A DNA stretch of 64,000 nt, taken from NCBI GenBank assembly GCA_010093705.1, contig MU006116.1, positions 38,394 through 102,393 of the forward strand, in the 5' to 3' direction. Of the stretch, positions 31,401 through 41,483 are shown piece after piece. Within the stretch, counting starts at the first letter, position 1, and every line of letters starts with the position of its first letter. The position numbers and the translations under genes were made by a program. Source of the stretch: Patellaria atrata CBS 101060 (lineage: Eukaryota > Ascomycota > Dothideomycetes > Patellariales > Patellariaceae). The notes below the pieces were generated by a model. That model was not told the origin of the DNA. It did not search any database and was given only the letters and a program-made list of their open reading frames with translations.

Positions 31401-32121
31401 GAGGGAAGCCGAGATTGACTGGACGGATGCCTCTTGTTTTCAAAGTCCGTTTATAGAGTTCGTTCTCCAACATATATGGGTGCAACTGTATCGCTTTACG
31501 CTGACGAAAAGTTCGTCCAGCCGTACGTTGCGCGATGTTCGCCGGTACCCCATCTATGTCAACTGTTCGAGCAATGCATCGAGGAGATATATCAACCCGG
31601 ACTAATGTATTTCCGGTTCTGTGCGTATGCGAAATCGGGTTTTCTTGACTCTGAGTAATTGTATTAGTTCTATCGGATACAGGCGATGACGAGAATTCGG
31701 TAAGAGGGGAGGAAGGGGCAGGGCTAATGTGATGAGATTGATTTTCAGCACTTGAGTCCGACAGTTCTAAGACGGTTGATATGGACAATCGCCTATCCGA
31801 AGCTTGGGCTGGAAGATCCTGCTGGCCATCATCGGTATTGGTATCATCTTCGATATCGATACCCGTGCGGTTAACTACGTTAACTTGGGAGCAAACCGCC
31901 GGAACGAGAGTTATTTCTTCCAGATCTTCATGATTTACTTGAGGCTCGATCGCTTGATCATTGATTCCAGAGAGGGAGATTCCAGAGAGGGAGATTCCAG
32001 AGATTTGTAGTGGGTACTGCTGATTGTTGTTGACGCGTTCGCGACTTTGGGAGTCGTCGCTGTTCAGTTCTTCGTCTTCATCGGAGTCCTGGACGAAACC
32101 GGTCTGCCTCCACGATTTCAT
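25492..32121 (-). CDS. Mus7/Mms22 family DNA-repair protein
   Basis: 2209 residues in one exon, the expected giant size. Mms22 (Mus7 in fission yeast) works with the Rtt101-Mms1 cullin ligase to help replication forks pass damage and to resolve recombination intermediates. The N-terminus MKSWRQTGFVQDSDEDEE is the usual start (MKSW...VxDSDxE). The first ~900 residues are disordered, basic/Ser-rich and carry acidic SD patches. The second half is a long helical solenoid with features such as YGEWPEFDDIM, WYQLRYREQTPKYAPYFMTSLIEFDGEIF, SFCFISSWLLSLVERD and WTLDGNTYFVTRGGMRKQVEIVLGELEEE, as in the Mus7/MMS22 domain. Near the N-terminus a 15-bp DNA repeat gives ISGISLSGISLSGI. Nearest neighbours are unrelated. 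Confidence 0.9.
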   Translation of the reverse strand: MKSWRQTGFVQDSDEDEELNSDDSQSRERVNNNQQYPLQISGISLSGISLSGINDQAIEPQVNHEDLEEITLVPAVCSQVNVVNRTGIDIEDDTNTDDGQQDLPAQASDRRLSISTVLELSDSSAENQSHHISPAPSSPLTEFSSSPVSDRTNTITQSQENPISHTHRTGNTLVRVDISPRCIARTVDIDGVPANIAQRTAGRTFRQRKAIQLHPYMLENELYKRTLKTRGIRPVNLGFPPGESQPGAVQDDIQYQEMAEDDIHTDTQPITSSNTSSILQLHDCHGLRSSSAHLEPVRGSGEDDEFPDLATLIERNAIGHVQNGPKRRKTAHVSLSDRQDASNTLVFPGSSSSLTDNACPHNVFDVPSFPPISSQTSAPQSPQRPAKRLYIPEGISPDHLRTPLQSSRTERVRHIVISEENEESVSSRANLNPQISHTNIIDVSSSSDSEGSQSSGTLRYAEKKIKGVLPASWLTLDRQAQTSREAISRASRRHTSPSHVTSTDQRGVARRVLTRVVSSRNEFEAAQIVDTKGLLLEDSGSSNEPEHTTKAMVTGPVGNKQLVNVFNDESYRSDGLEVEEDNWVEPMFPSTSRTRTIASEPRKRQLKLTSSFRASGKGVSTTQTKAHISTHIVENPSKRDREHAVSNKRKVRVRPPRLSILDVKPSDLSVNGTIPDFIRVAVRSARRRPDEARHSPTQKHIRLLTYEDTEDANIALHSWRAGKIAPRTAPARREHAQPSRKPLADVTIQCQQLLPRPHQQPSSRSRSHGLQQRKDDGLTLLSVSRPKHGKLKPYGKAVPDLEEVTFGPQLSTKKHGTSLRPNELSSSRTAQLEAPEALYDARNRKTAFRKSLALAEKSLVDFPRDRANLSNHQLARFLAHEETIDTSLEVSHIPDKERTEVDIHGQDISRNIVRKARKSQARHIPADSWDFLQMDEPLPVTNSSVSVSAQPSATSILCGFAPFGSRYSMDFNVRPLQRGTYFHQGTFIGSGEFRLSLTFTERDFDVTCRHEHINIDGHVTQLDCWNNAIATQLSILASTLKSALRENDSVLRGEDNISRASSAMRSIIRYISKNLSFSEAVDWDPFVTKMLEIMQDVKMELVTQVETSTAFDVTGLLRLLRLLALQLVVISQVEKVSTHGSVAPESAQAIRAIKKEAALILVKHLLRKGMDPIRTFLEENNNLSVREAGIQDKNPAVECIVILFHIFPQLPTPSGYTFWDLVAEELLPCVKTEFNVQILDRVWFDIFSLLPLLEFDSQGLLKLGQRYQISSENWIVIKTMLTHVFFSYAETLRSSNTTVNSYVRAVMGRCHHLIQHWGWRRCEPILNVIFDFYARKGLNNLSNEEVRGSAAFLERLEYRLSLDIQPEDKSFQIFLKLLATGLINMQDIYPDEKIHRIAWRFMPLNGRIYHKEENLAQEDLDALRNHHDLLTTIYWSSPSSLRPRLDVIRDLVSHDQSHREACHLNVRAWSNLVRYQISTDEPLDRLGPFAAWHKDIIERTIAQFRLARTEAEAFYPSSHVRGTQLPAPEIIESTIDSNQRQVLATLSEAVTGMKSAIQATNKFEHASMLLKESNHFEVLKLFDAKSPHVNTIVMQCMEVAKEYFNLVCNHWQQITNFQQESEESQDYGEWPEFDDIMGLSCELSPRSQSIAFVHDAVAILMFSAFGAEGFSNNGFLSLLVNLWARAAQYHLKSREREWSDYFDHYSPISWYQLRYREQTPKYAPYFMTSLIEFDGEIFHKHSFCFISSWLLSLVERDCMLKFQHRFTSALLNIDSRNQLLAKLPFSPSRKGVFQITLEEFRIKRTSVISCVLANMQESYEETVRRNMEEGAELQRDYAEILKQLMATMKSHYLYNELHEELMVKDAYVNFIQCVVEYLQQYTTDICPVDRFFTDSSAFPLPATDPTYVVGQLKGYSTKLTDAKTTKKLVAFFQAVSERAATDNQQSYLAGQLHSAFLGQFEDGKRILLRQVFLQDIFPAYIQAAFLTSTGWIIAIPVFQTIRLGFDDMLSQFSSTDSQSEEIVESILDDTLQIFQQTVGSWVDHRRIPEQKHVFHILSHVFDIVTAAMPVVDYIYRRIGRCTIAADCVHFFKDLSIFVGSSLLGVDAIPPMNMHDQSLVPSFSEIREFVSKGLNQSIQSYWTLDGNTYFVTRGGMRKQVEIVLGELEEEKERVISSIEAFHSVLGRMEGLEGKNGPDKEVLPSLRSIFI
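31966..32010 (-). repeat. 15-bp in-frame tandem repeat in Mms22 coding sequence
   Basis: About three copies of GAGGGAGATTCCAGA (plus strand) keep frame and encode repeated S-G-I-S-L. It lies in the disordered N-terminal part, so copy-number change would be tolerated. Confidence 0.8.
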
Positions 32122-35100
32122 TGAGACAGAGACTCATTCCATACATTAGACTTTAACAAGCATATAGAGACGATCGTAATAGTTGGAGATATGGATGCCG
32201 ATATTCGCGACACGGAACGAGCTTATCGATAAAGGCTTAGATTCAAATACTAGCGCGTCGGGTAAGGGTCCACTTTCCCGTGCTGTCAAGCTTCATCAGG
32301 ATATCCATTATAGAGGCAATTCACACTCTAACCATATTATTACTTCAAAATCATGGGCAAATTCAAAAATCCTTTGCCAATTCTCTTGGTAACGATCTTC
32401 GGCATAGGAAATGGTACTTTCCCAGCTCTTTAGATGCTTGATAAAGACAATTCACTAAGCACGTATAGGGATTTACACTTTCGGCCCTATTCTCCAACAA
32501 CATGAAGGAGAAAGGGGCAAACCATTACAGTAAGGAACCTGCGCATAGAATATTAGCTTGAGAGGCTCATTCCGCTACAGACAAGATCTTGATGCCAGCA
32601 ACACAGTGGTCTCCGAAAAATCCCAAATTGCAACACCCAGACCAGGTCCTACCGATGAGGAGCTTCTGCAAAAATCGCCTTGGATCTCGCTAAAGAATTG
32701 GTTGTCCGGCTCGAAGAACAATGACAAAGATCCTTAAATATCCACATATCAAAGACTTGCGACGCGAAAAATAAAGAAATGTGAATAACGTTTTTTACGT
32801 TGTCGAACTGGCCAGTTCGGCGGTAGTGGTGACCACTTATCAAGTATTTGTCACTTAAGGCACGAAGCAATAAGTGTTTCATCGACAACAAAACGGTCAA
32901 TTACTGTGGTATTGCATACTGGAAAATTTCCCAACAACTGGATTGATGATGTTCCCGCCGCTCAAAGTACCCTCACGAGAGATGAAAGCAAAATAAGTTG
33001 ATCCCGCAACTCTATGCATATACTTATCGAAGCTTAAACGGACAATAACTTTACTATGTTGTGGCCATTTTGCTCGGGGTTTACGAATGTAGGTTTTATT
33101 CACTTTCAAAAAAAAAAACCCCCACCGGATGGTAACCATTGAAAGGTATTCATTGGTGATCTCCTTCGATCTCAGATACAGAATGGCATTCGATGGGATG
33201 ATGCCACTCTATCTCCTCTGCTATTGCCTAGAGAGGGGCGTAGAAGTGGTATTTTCATATCTACAATAAGGAGTAAGCTTGGGTTACCGTAAATAGAAAT
33301 TTGACTAGTCGACTCGATCAATAGGGCTCGATGTTGAATGGGCGTTCCGGGTTGGATGATAAAACGGTGTGAGGCTAATTCATTTAATGATTCCCTTCCT
33401 ACCTAGTCACAGCTACCGAACACTGGGCTAAGGTATCGGTCACTTTCCTTTGGTAGAAATTCATAAGGTAGTGTTTTATTGAAGCCAGATTTTTAGCCAC
33501 TTCCTTCAGTCCAGTCCCAATGCCTGATATTGAAATGCACATTCATGAGGAAGTCATGATATCTACTCAATATCTAAAACCAGGCCTTTCACCGCCCCAA
33601 AACATATTTTATCTCTTGTTTGCTTTTCAACTTTTCTCAACAGTCAAACTACACGATTAACTCGCATCAGTCCCTTGCAACTATTCGTCATGAATGACAG
33701 TGAAACTAGAACCCTTGCGTATTACAGTAGCATTATCCCGCGTTCCTAACCTTAAACTAGAAGGTCGATCGGATTATTTTTTTCACTAGAGTCTACCCTA
33801 CCTACCTTAAAGTTCCAATCTCTCGGTTATAAGAAATGACCGGAAGGCGGGAACGCCACCTTTGTAGTTCTACCAAGGAAACGAATGGATGAGTACCTCT
33901 CTAACATGTAAAAACCCTCACCATCCAGGAACCGTCAACCCGTCAAAATTTCTACTGTTCCTCCCGCAAACAATGCAGCTCTGTACACTGCTACATATCA
34001 CAACTACGGCCAGTTTCGTAAGATAAGATGCCATATACCTGAGTGGAAGGTAACCAATTCATCTTGAGTTTGACAGAGCTTTCCATGATGCAAGACAACT
34101 CCCCAGACCAAGACTATGCACGTCTATATCCCATCGCGGCATCAACTCCGCAGGTATTCAGGTATTGGTCGCACAACATCTCCAGCGCTTCTTATCGAGT
34201 TTCGCGAGGATGGCATGAGTTTCCATATCCGAAGAGTACTCGGTTCAGGGATGATGCTATCGTTAGCATCGGAGAATAGGAATGCTACAGCTAGACTATG
34301 ACTGATCTATCTCGCTCTTTAACCCTTTTCGAAGACGGCATTCCTAAGGTATAATGTGAACTATTTTCACTCGAACACCTCGGACGTGGGATGATATTGG
34401 CGACTAAGCTTCTGCTTTGTCTTCCATACCACAGTCTCGATACCATCAATTATTTCTTTTAGATCCTACCTAGGATAGCTGAACATTGTCTGTCGCTCTC
34501 TCTACCTTCCTAAGTAGTGGCTTTTTGCTAATTTTTAGGATATTCGCTGCGCAACATTGGTGACTGAACCTCCTTGAAGCTTGAGTGGCTACCAGAAGCA
34601 TTTAATCCGAAGCTTAAGACTCCAACAGACCCTTTTGATTCCATGTTTATCCAAAACAATCAGCTGTAATACACTTCTTAGAGTGCCCAGTCTCTGAGCC
34701 AGCTTGAAAGTTTTTGACAATAGCAATGGAATATGACGATCCGGAACCAATGGGTAGTGACGATGCTGCAATTGATCAGGGGTATGATCCGGAGTATTCT
34801 GTACTGTATTTGCACCAAAATATGGAGCTCGCGACCATATGTGTTGTAAACTCACTCATACGTAAACTTCTTCGATGGCCGACATCATTTGAGGTTAATT
34901 AATGAATTTTAGTGTTCGTCATTATTAGTAGACTGTAGCTCAGATGCTCGAAAGGTAAGCACATCAAAGCAGATGATATATGGATCGTACTTTCTGGTGT
35001 AGGTGATGCAAACTATTAGCATCCAACTTATTAAAAACCTTTTTTAAAACACAGACAGACCATTTTGATATTTCCACATTGAGTCTGTCAGTTGGGTACA

Positions 35101-35568
35101 AGCCGATATGGGAGTGGGTTTCACGCTCGAAATATCCCAGACCAATGGGTGGTTCCCTGCCGGATAGTACGTACAATGAGTATTATTTAATATTCCTTGC
35201 CTATGCTAATTACGACTTTGCGTCAACAGTTTGTTTGGTGATGGTGTGGGTATTACATTATCTTTTCCATGATAAAGGTTTCTGTGTGTTGTTGTCTAAT
35301 GAATATCCGTAAGTACAAGTAAGTTACTGCGCATGCAGCCTTAAAGCTATGGCGCAACTCTCTATATACATAAATCCCTTTTCAGGGCCTTTATATGCTT
35401 AGTGAAGTCTTCAGTAGTTTAACCCACTGGTAATTTATATGTAAAGGAAAGCCATTACGTTTAAACTCCATATAAAGGAAATTGTTGGAAAACCGTCTTT
35501 CTTCCTCTTCACCATCTCTTTTCTAATTTCCATTTCTATGCTATACATCTTGTTATCTTCTGTAGACT
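32122..35568. other. Gene-poor tract, possible decayed sequence
   Basis: No gene I can support. Open frames are all under 95 codons and frequently overlap on both strands. A leader-like stretch near 33600-33690 (CTCTTG, TTTTCAAC, CAAACTACACG) precedes a short ATG frame that soon stops, perhaps the stub of a lost gene. A run of A/C sits at 33107-33123. Confidence 0.5.
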
Positions 35569-36210
35569 TTATGCTTCTACTCTATCTATATCTCCTGCGT
35601 GTATTAACCATCTGGCGGTAGAGATTTGAGTTTTTGCTAAAAACTTGAATAACACCTGTTTGCCTAACTTTGTGCAAAAAATCTTTGCCATTGTTAGCTT
35701 TGATCTTAGTTCCTTCCTCATTTCCTTGCATTCCTTAGAGTAGTGTGCACAATGTAAAATTAGGTGTGTTGGTGTTTGGAGTGATTGACAGTCTCTGAAG
35801 CACTTCCCTTCTTCATCTTTCCCAATCACCTTAGAGTAAGATTTGAAGAATCCAATACCAGTCTTAAGTTGAAAGTATGCTGCTTGGATCTTCTTCTGGA
35901 CATTGGATCCGGGTATACCGAGTGAGAAACGCACAAGATCTCTGCAAATGCGTGTATAATGTTTGCCTTGTTTCTTGCTATTGGCTTCCCAGCTTTGTTT
36001 CCAATCAGATAAGATCTTTTCCTTGCCTTTCCGTTTAATATAACTGAGTGATGTGAATGAAGTGCCTATGGGCTTGCGGCCCAGTCCCTTTTTAGCCAGC
36101 TTGTCTGCTATGTCATTCCCAAAGATGTTCTTATGACCGGGAAACCAGCTGAAGGTAATTCTCATTTCCCATTCATTACAGTATTGTAGGTAATGCAATA
36201 CAATGGAATT
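35569..36210 (-). mobile_element. Tad-like LINE 3' fragment (RNase H and C-terminal region)
   Basis: The minus-strand frame reads EWEMRITFSWFPGHKNIFGNDIADKLAKKG, the end of an RNase H domain (WxPGHxxxxGNxxAD). It is followed by TSFTSLSYIKRKGKEKILSDWKQSWE, QAAYFQLKTGIGFFKSYSKVIGK, then CFRDCQSLQTPTHLILHCAHYSKECKEMRKEL, a C-x4-5-C...H-x4-C-type knuckle. The tail is the usual conserved helical end. This is the C-terminal part of ORF2 of a Tad1-clade non-LTR retrotransposon. Reverse transcriptase and endonuclease parts are absent; the match stops near an A-run at 36211-36222, consistent with 5' truncation. No clear poly(A) or target duplication was seen. The remaining frame is open. Confidence 0.82.
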
Positions 36211-36383
36211 AAAAAAAAAAAACAGGAGTACAAGCCAAGATTTACTTATCGCGATAAGAGATACTATCCCACAAAAATTCACCTCATTCACTCAGTAATA
36301 ACGTCACTTGCAGGCACTTTTTACAGAAACCAATATTAACCCTGGCGGCGATTCCGTTCAGATTCAAAGCTGGTGGTGCCAGT

Positions 36384-38980
36384 ATGGCGCCAATAGTAGA
36401 CCATCACCACAGGAGTACTACCAAGTCCTCGCACAAACCTTTCAAAGCCCGCCACGCAACTAAAAGTGCCTTGAAGGAAAAGTCAAAAGGTGTGAAAACT
36501 CTCGCTGGTTATATGCATGGAGATACACTGACATGGCGAAATTAGGCAAGGTCGAACATTTTGAAAAAGGCTCGCGCAAAACCCCACACCAGCAGGTTAT
36601 GTCTAAGCTCGACCGGCGAAATCAAGCAAAACAGAAGCGCTTGCTGAATCACCATGACCATATCAAAGCCACAAGCCTCTTTTCAGGTAGGGATGGGGCA
36701 CCCAGGATTGTAGCTGTTATCCCTGTTTGTCGAGATGTGTCAGGACCGGAAGTCGTACGAAGCCTGAATAAAAGCGTCGATCTAGATGAGCAGGCTCCAG
36801 AGCTAGGCTATATGAAAGCAAACATAGAGAGATTCAAGCAGAAAATCGAATACGTGATAGTCTCCAGGGATATTATGACTATTCTAAATGCTTGTAGAGC
36901 CGCGGAATTCGTTTTATTCGTACTAAGTGCTAATGAGGAGGTTGATGATGTGGGGGAATTAATTCTACGGACAGTTGAGAGTCAAGGCGTATCTAACGTC
37001 ATCACTGTAGTGCAGGTAGATAGTTTACCTTCATATGAGTCTTTCGAATACTGACGGCTTCTTTAGAATCTCGAGAAAATCGAGCCGGCGAAACGGAGGC
37101 CGCAACTATTATCCTCTCTCAAATCATACATTACTCATTTCTATCCCACACAAGAGAAAGTTTACTCCCTTGACTCTCGGCAAGACTGCGCGAATGTTCT
37201 TCGATCCCTCTGCACGCTCACACCAAAAGGAATCAAATGGCGAGAAGATAGAAGCTGGATGTTAGTAGAAGATGTGCGGTGGTCGGGTGGCAAGAAAGCA
37301 TTGATCGATGGAAATGAGACTGGGGAAGTCATTCTTTCGGGGATTGTAAGAGGGAAGGGGCTGAAGGCGGACCGTTTGGTACAAGTTGGGGACTGGGGAG
37401 ATTTTCAAATTGAGAAAATTGTCGCCGCACCTTTAGGGGGAAAAAAGGCTAAAGGAGAAGATATGGCTCTTGACGAAGCGAGTACCCCTAAGATTCTAGA
37501 TCACCCAACAGAAGATCAGGATGATATGAATGAGCTTGCGCCCGAGGAAGCGGTAATGGAAGACGTTGATGATACGGGTGATTCGGCCATCCCTACGGGG
37601 CGTAAAGGGGTATTGCTAGATGATCACCACTACTTCTCCGACGAAGAGGCATACGATAAAGTCCTTTCCAAGCGGTTACCACGAGGTACGTCTAAATACC
37701 AAGCTGCGTGGTATCTTGGGGACGTATCGGACTCGGGATCAGACCTTGAAGACGTGGACGAGAGCATGTTTGATGGACCAACGGATGGGTTAGCGGATCC
37801 GGCGGATGGAATGGAAGGCGTAGACTTCAATCAGATGGACCCTACGGAGGCTGGCCCATCTGAATATCCGCCGTCTGAGATGTTCCTAGATCCATCGCCC
37901 GATGAAGAAGCGGAACAGCTCACAGCATATCGCGCCCAACGGAAGGATGCTAAAGAAGATCTCGAATTTCCAGATGAGGTCGAATTACATCCTCATGTAT
38001 CTGCTCGAGAGCGTTTGGCTCGTTATCGCGGTCTTAAGAGTCTTCGAACAAGCACCTGGGAAACAGAAGAGGATAGACCGTACGAGCCAGAAGAGTGGCG
38101 ACGGCTACTCGAGATATCGAACTACAAGGTTGCTAAAAGTCGTGTACTACGTGAAGCTCTAGTTGGGGGCGTGAAACCTGGTACACACGTTTTGATCTAC
38201 TTGCGCAATGTTCCCCTCTCTCTTCAGCATTCATATGACCCGTCCCAACCACTCGCACTCTTCTCACTACATCGACATGAGCACAAACGCACCGCCGTCA
38301 ACTATAGTATCACTCTCAGCTCTGACTACGAAGCACCACTGAAATCGAAAGAGGAACTTATTCTTCAGTGTGGTCCTCGACGGTTTATCATAAACCCTCT
38401 TTTCTCCCAAGCGGGTAACACTTCCAACGATGTCCATAAATTTGACCGCTATCTTCATCCTGGGCGAAGTGCCATTGCGACATTTACTGCTCCGCTGACC
38501 TGGGGATCCGTTCCAGCTCTTTTCTTCAAACGGGTCTCTAAGGAAGTAGATATTTCCGAGGATGACAATGAGATGGACACTACGATCACCCAAATCACGC
38601 TAATCCCTTTACGCCTCGTCGCTACGGGAACTTCTCTCCCGCCTTCAACGAACCGTGTGATCGCGAAGCGCGCCATTCTCACCGGTCATCCTTACAAGAT
38701 ACATAAGAAGCTTGTTACTGTCCGATATATGTTCTTCAACGCAGAAGACGTGGCGTGGTTCAAAGCTTTGCAGCTCTGGACTAAAAGGGGTAGGAGTGGA
38801 TATATCAAGGAGTCTTTGGGTACACATGGGTATTTTAAGGCTACGTTTGATGGTAAGATTAACCCGATGGATGCGGTGGGTATGAGTCTCTATAAAAGGG
38901 TTTGGCCTCGTCCGGCAAGAGTGTGGAAGGGGTTCGAAATGGAAGATGAAAAAGTGGAGCAGGACGTCATGAAAGTTTGA
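36384..38980 (+). CDS. TSR1: Pre-rRNA-processing protein Tsr1 (40S ribosome biogenesis)
   Basis: Tsr1 is a GTPase-like, non-hydrolysing factor of late 40S precursors in nucleus and cytoplasm. Exons: 36384-36489, 36546-37015 and 37067-38980. The start is MAPIVDHHHRSTTKSSHKPFKARHATKSALKEKSKGK, the family N-terminus (HRSTTKxxxKxFKxRHATK). Exon 2 holds KLDRRNQAKQKR and the degenerate G-domain (RIVAVIPVCRD). Exon 3 has SWMLVEDVRW, GIVRGKGLKADRLVQVGDWGDFQIEKI and an acidic linker (YFSDEEAYD). It then has TSKYQAAWYLGDVSDSGS, RYRGLKSLRTSTWE, RRFIINPLFSQ and AILTGHPYKIHKKLVTVRYMFFNAEDVAWFK, finishing with SLGTHGYFKATFDGKINPMDAVGMSLYKRVWPRPA. Those are BMS1/TSR1 C-terminal signatures. Length and domain order are normal. 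Confidence 0.96.
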
Positions 38981-39593
38981 CCGCAGAAGTTGACTTCAAT
39001 AACGAAAATGTGAAGAAGAATACAGAAATTCAGTGGTTCACGAAACTCATAAGTTGATCTCTGTTCCTCCGTAATATAGACACACAGCTCAGCTAAATCG
39101 GATTATCCTTTGCCAATAATCTGCTGATTGGTACTATGCGCTATTAGATGGAATATAAGGTAAAGAATCAACTAGAGCCAAGAATGAGACCCTCTATGAT
39201 CCAGGGAGATCGATGGTTTTGCTATCCTATTGGAATCATAAATACAAAGGTAAACATTCCGATACGGCCAGTTCCCTTCGGTCAATACGTCGTGCGGTGA
39301 GGACTCTCCCAAGCCCGAGATAATTTGGGAAGGTTGATTAATCTGTACTGTTATCCTTACTAGTTCTTCGATGATGGAATTCTTAATGCTTCTTTTCCTG
39401 ATACCCGAAATGCGGGTTAGTTCTAGTACTAGAAGCCCTTCCTCTTCGTCCGAACTCGGTCCTGGTGTTGCAAATTTGGAATGTCATCTGGTAGTTGCAC
39501 AAGTGAAAAGTGTATGAAAAGATGGTTACATGCACTCCTCTGCCTTTCTCATCGACTCTTGTGTATATTATTGCCTTTTCTTCCTCATAAAAG
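38981..39593. other. Intergenic, no gene seen
   Basis: 3' flank of Tsr1 and 5' flank of the Gag1-like gene. Nothing recognised. Confidence 0.55.
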
Positions 39594-40970
39594 ATGGGTT
39601 TGCGATCGATTCTTGTGTCTTTCGTACCTGCTGGTGACAGCTCCAAAAAACGCATAATCTCCATCGGTTGTCAAGATCGACGACCAGGATCCTCATCCAG
39701 CCATGACGTTCGCTCTCATTTTCTGACTAACACTAAAACGACCACACGACCTGCTTCTCAGTGTTCTATTTTGCAAAATCTATCGCCGGCATATAATGTT
39801 CATCCCTCGAGTATAGACTCACAAAGCTCCAAATCCGGTTCTAAGAAAAGCAGAAACTTCCTACTACAGATGGCTACAGATCAATCTGCATCCCGCGCTG
39901 CCCGCCGACAGCTTGCCGAACACCTCCGCGATAACTGGACGTGGCCTCCCACTTTCACCCCACTAGAAACGGATGAAGACCCGATCGTGAAGGCAACTCT
40001 GACTCGTGAACGGTATTATAGTTCATATTCCTCAGAAGATGAAGACGAAACCCCGATCTCCAATCCTAGCACTGCAGCTGCAACAGTGGGCCTTGAGAAG
40101 CGTGAACATGCGCGTACAATGAGCGACCCTTACCGGTTCGAAGGCCCTGATGCAGTCGGCCCAGAGTTGAAAAAGGAGACAGAAAGCAAGAGACGGCGAC
40201 GTTGGAGGGAAGAGGCAGAAGAAATGACGTGGAACGAGGGCCTCCGATGCTGGATTGAGAGACGGGACTATTGGACCGGTGCTACCGGGGTAAGGAGACG
40301 TGCCGTCGGGGTCTCAACAATGCATGGAACCAACGGACACGCCATAGCTGCTCAAGTTTTGGAAAGCTATGTCTCTCAACCCAGCGACCCAGGATCGCAT
40401 CCAGAGAGGAAAGGGAACCCGCACCGCGAGACCTCCACAACGGCCGAATCCCGTAATTCCACCGCCTCTACAAACTCCAACCTAAGCGTCCTCACCATCT
40501 CCACACCTCCCTCCTCTATCTCCCTCCCACATCCCTCCACTTCAACTGACCTTGCGCCCCTCATCCCCCTTGTCCCGCCTCTACTTCCCCCAACCAACTC
40601 TCTCCGAGCCCAGATAAACCCCGCCCTCTACCCCGAGATCTACACGAAGGTTGTGCTCTCATCGCGCACGCCCTCGGTCCCCATAAATCTTGCCGATATG
40701 ACACGGGCTCTGGTGCAAGGCTGGAAAGATGACGGCGAGTGGCCGCCGAAACCAAGCATACCGGAGCCAGTGATTGCGGGCAAACGGGGAAAACTGGCGA
40801 GACGGGTCGTACCTGGGATGAGAGGGGAAGTAGGAGAGGGAGGTCAGGGTGCCGTAGCGTCTAGAGAAAAGCATCCACATGTGAAACGTGGGGTTGAGAG
40901 TGTAAAAAGAGCGTTTAGATTGAGTGGGAGTGGAAGCGGAGAGAGAAGTGAGGAGAAGTTGGGTGATTGA
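39594..40970 (+). CDS. Gag1-like clamp (former DUF4050) domain protein
   Basis: 458 residues from the first ATG; an in-frame ATG at about 39870 (MATDQSASRAARRQL) would remove a poorly conserved 92-residue leader and is also credible. The domain parts seen are AARRQLAEHLRDNWTWPPTF, WNEGLRCWIERRDYWTGA and, after a Ser/Thr/Pro linker, INPALYPEIYTKVVLSSRTPSVPINLADMTRALVQGWKDDGEWPPKP. These match the fungal family once called DUF4050 and now 'Gag1-like clamp'. The biochemical role is not clear to me. The C-terminus is basic and Gly/Arg-rich. Single exon. Confidence 0.8.
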   Translation: MGLRSILVSFVPAGDSSKKRIISIGCQDRRPGSSSSHDVRSHFLTNTKTTTRPASQCSILQNLSPAYNVHPSSIDSQSSKSGSKKSRNFLLQMATDQSASRAARRQLAEHLRDNWTWPPTFTPLETDEDPIVKATLTRERYYSSYSSEDEDETPISNPSTAAATVGLEKREHARTMSDPYRFEGPDAVGPELKKETESKRRRRWREEAEEMTWNEGLRCWIERRDYWTGATGVRRRAVGVSTMHGTNGHAIAAQVLESYVSQPSDPGSHPERKGNPHRETSTTAESRNSTASTNSNLSVLTISTPPSSISLPHPSTSTDLAPLIPLVPPLLPPTNSLRAQINPALYPEIYTKVVLSSRTPSVPINLADMTRALVQGWKDDGEWPPKPSIPEPVIAGKRGKLARRVVPGMRGEVGEGGQGAVASREKHPHVKRGVESVKRAFRLSGSGSGERSEEKLGD

Positions 40971-41483
40971 AGTGGTAAAGAGATACCCCACTTTGTCGCG
41001 TATACTGAATTTTCAAGAGTAGTGATGGAGCAAATTTGTAGGCGAAATACCCCTTGCATGACAATCAAGCGGCATCACGCACAGAAATACTGAAAAGTTT
41101 CAGAACTCAAGACATTGAGGCTTAAGGGATCAGTTACAGAAAAGGTAAAACTTTGCTACAGTAACTACATTTTGATATGCGCCGCGGGTATGGGTAATTA
41201 TTGCAGATACCCGGAGCTAGGTATCTGTCGGGAAGACCCGAAATGCGGGTATCCCGATTCACATGGCCGAATACCTTATCCCTCGCCCATGGGTGGCGTA
41301 ATTCTTGGTATAAGGAAACAGAAAACTAGACATCTAGACTAGTATACCCTTCACCCACGACGCCCATCATCCTGCATCGTATATCCTGGTATTACTCCAT
41401 AGTGCATCGAGCCAGTTCGTGAGAATTTATGGCACGCTAAAAGCTGCAACCTGATTGAAAATCAACCACATGCCCTACCAATC
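40971..41483. other. Convergent intergenic spacer
   Basis: Spacer between the stops of the Gag1-like gene and the ARMH3-like gene. It contains two copies of an ACCCG-rich motif near 41208 and 41243 but no coding signal. Confidence 0.5.
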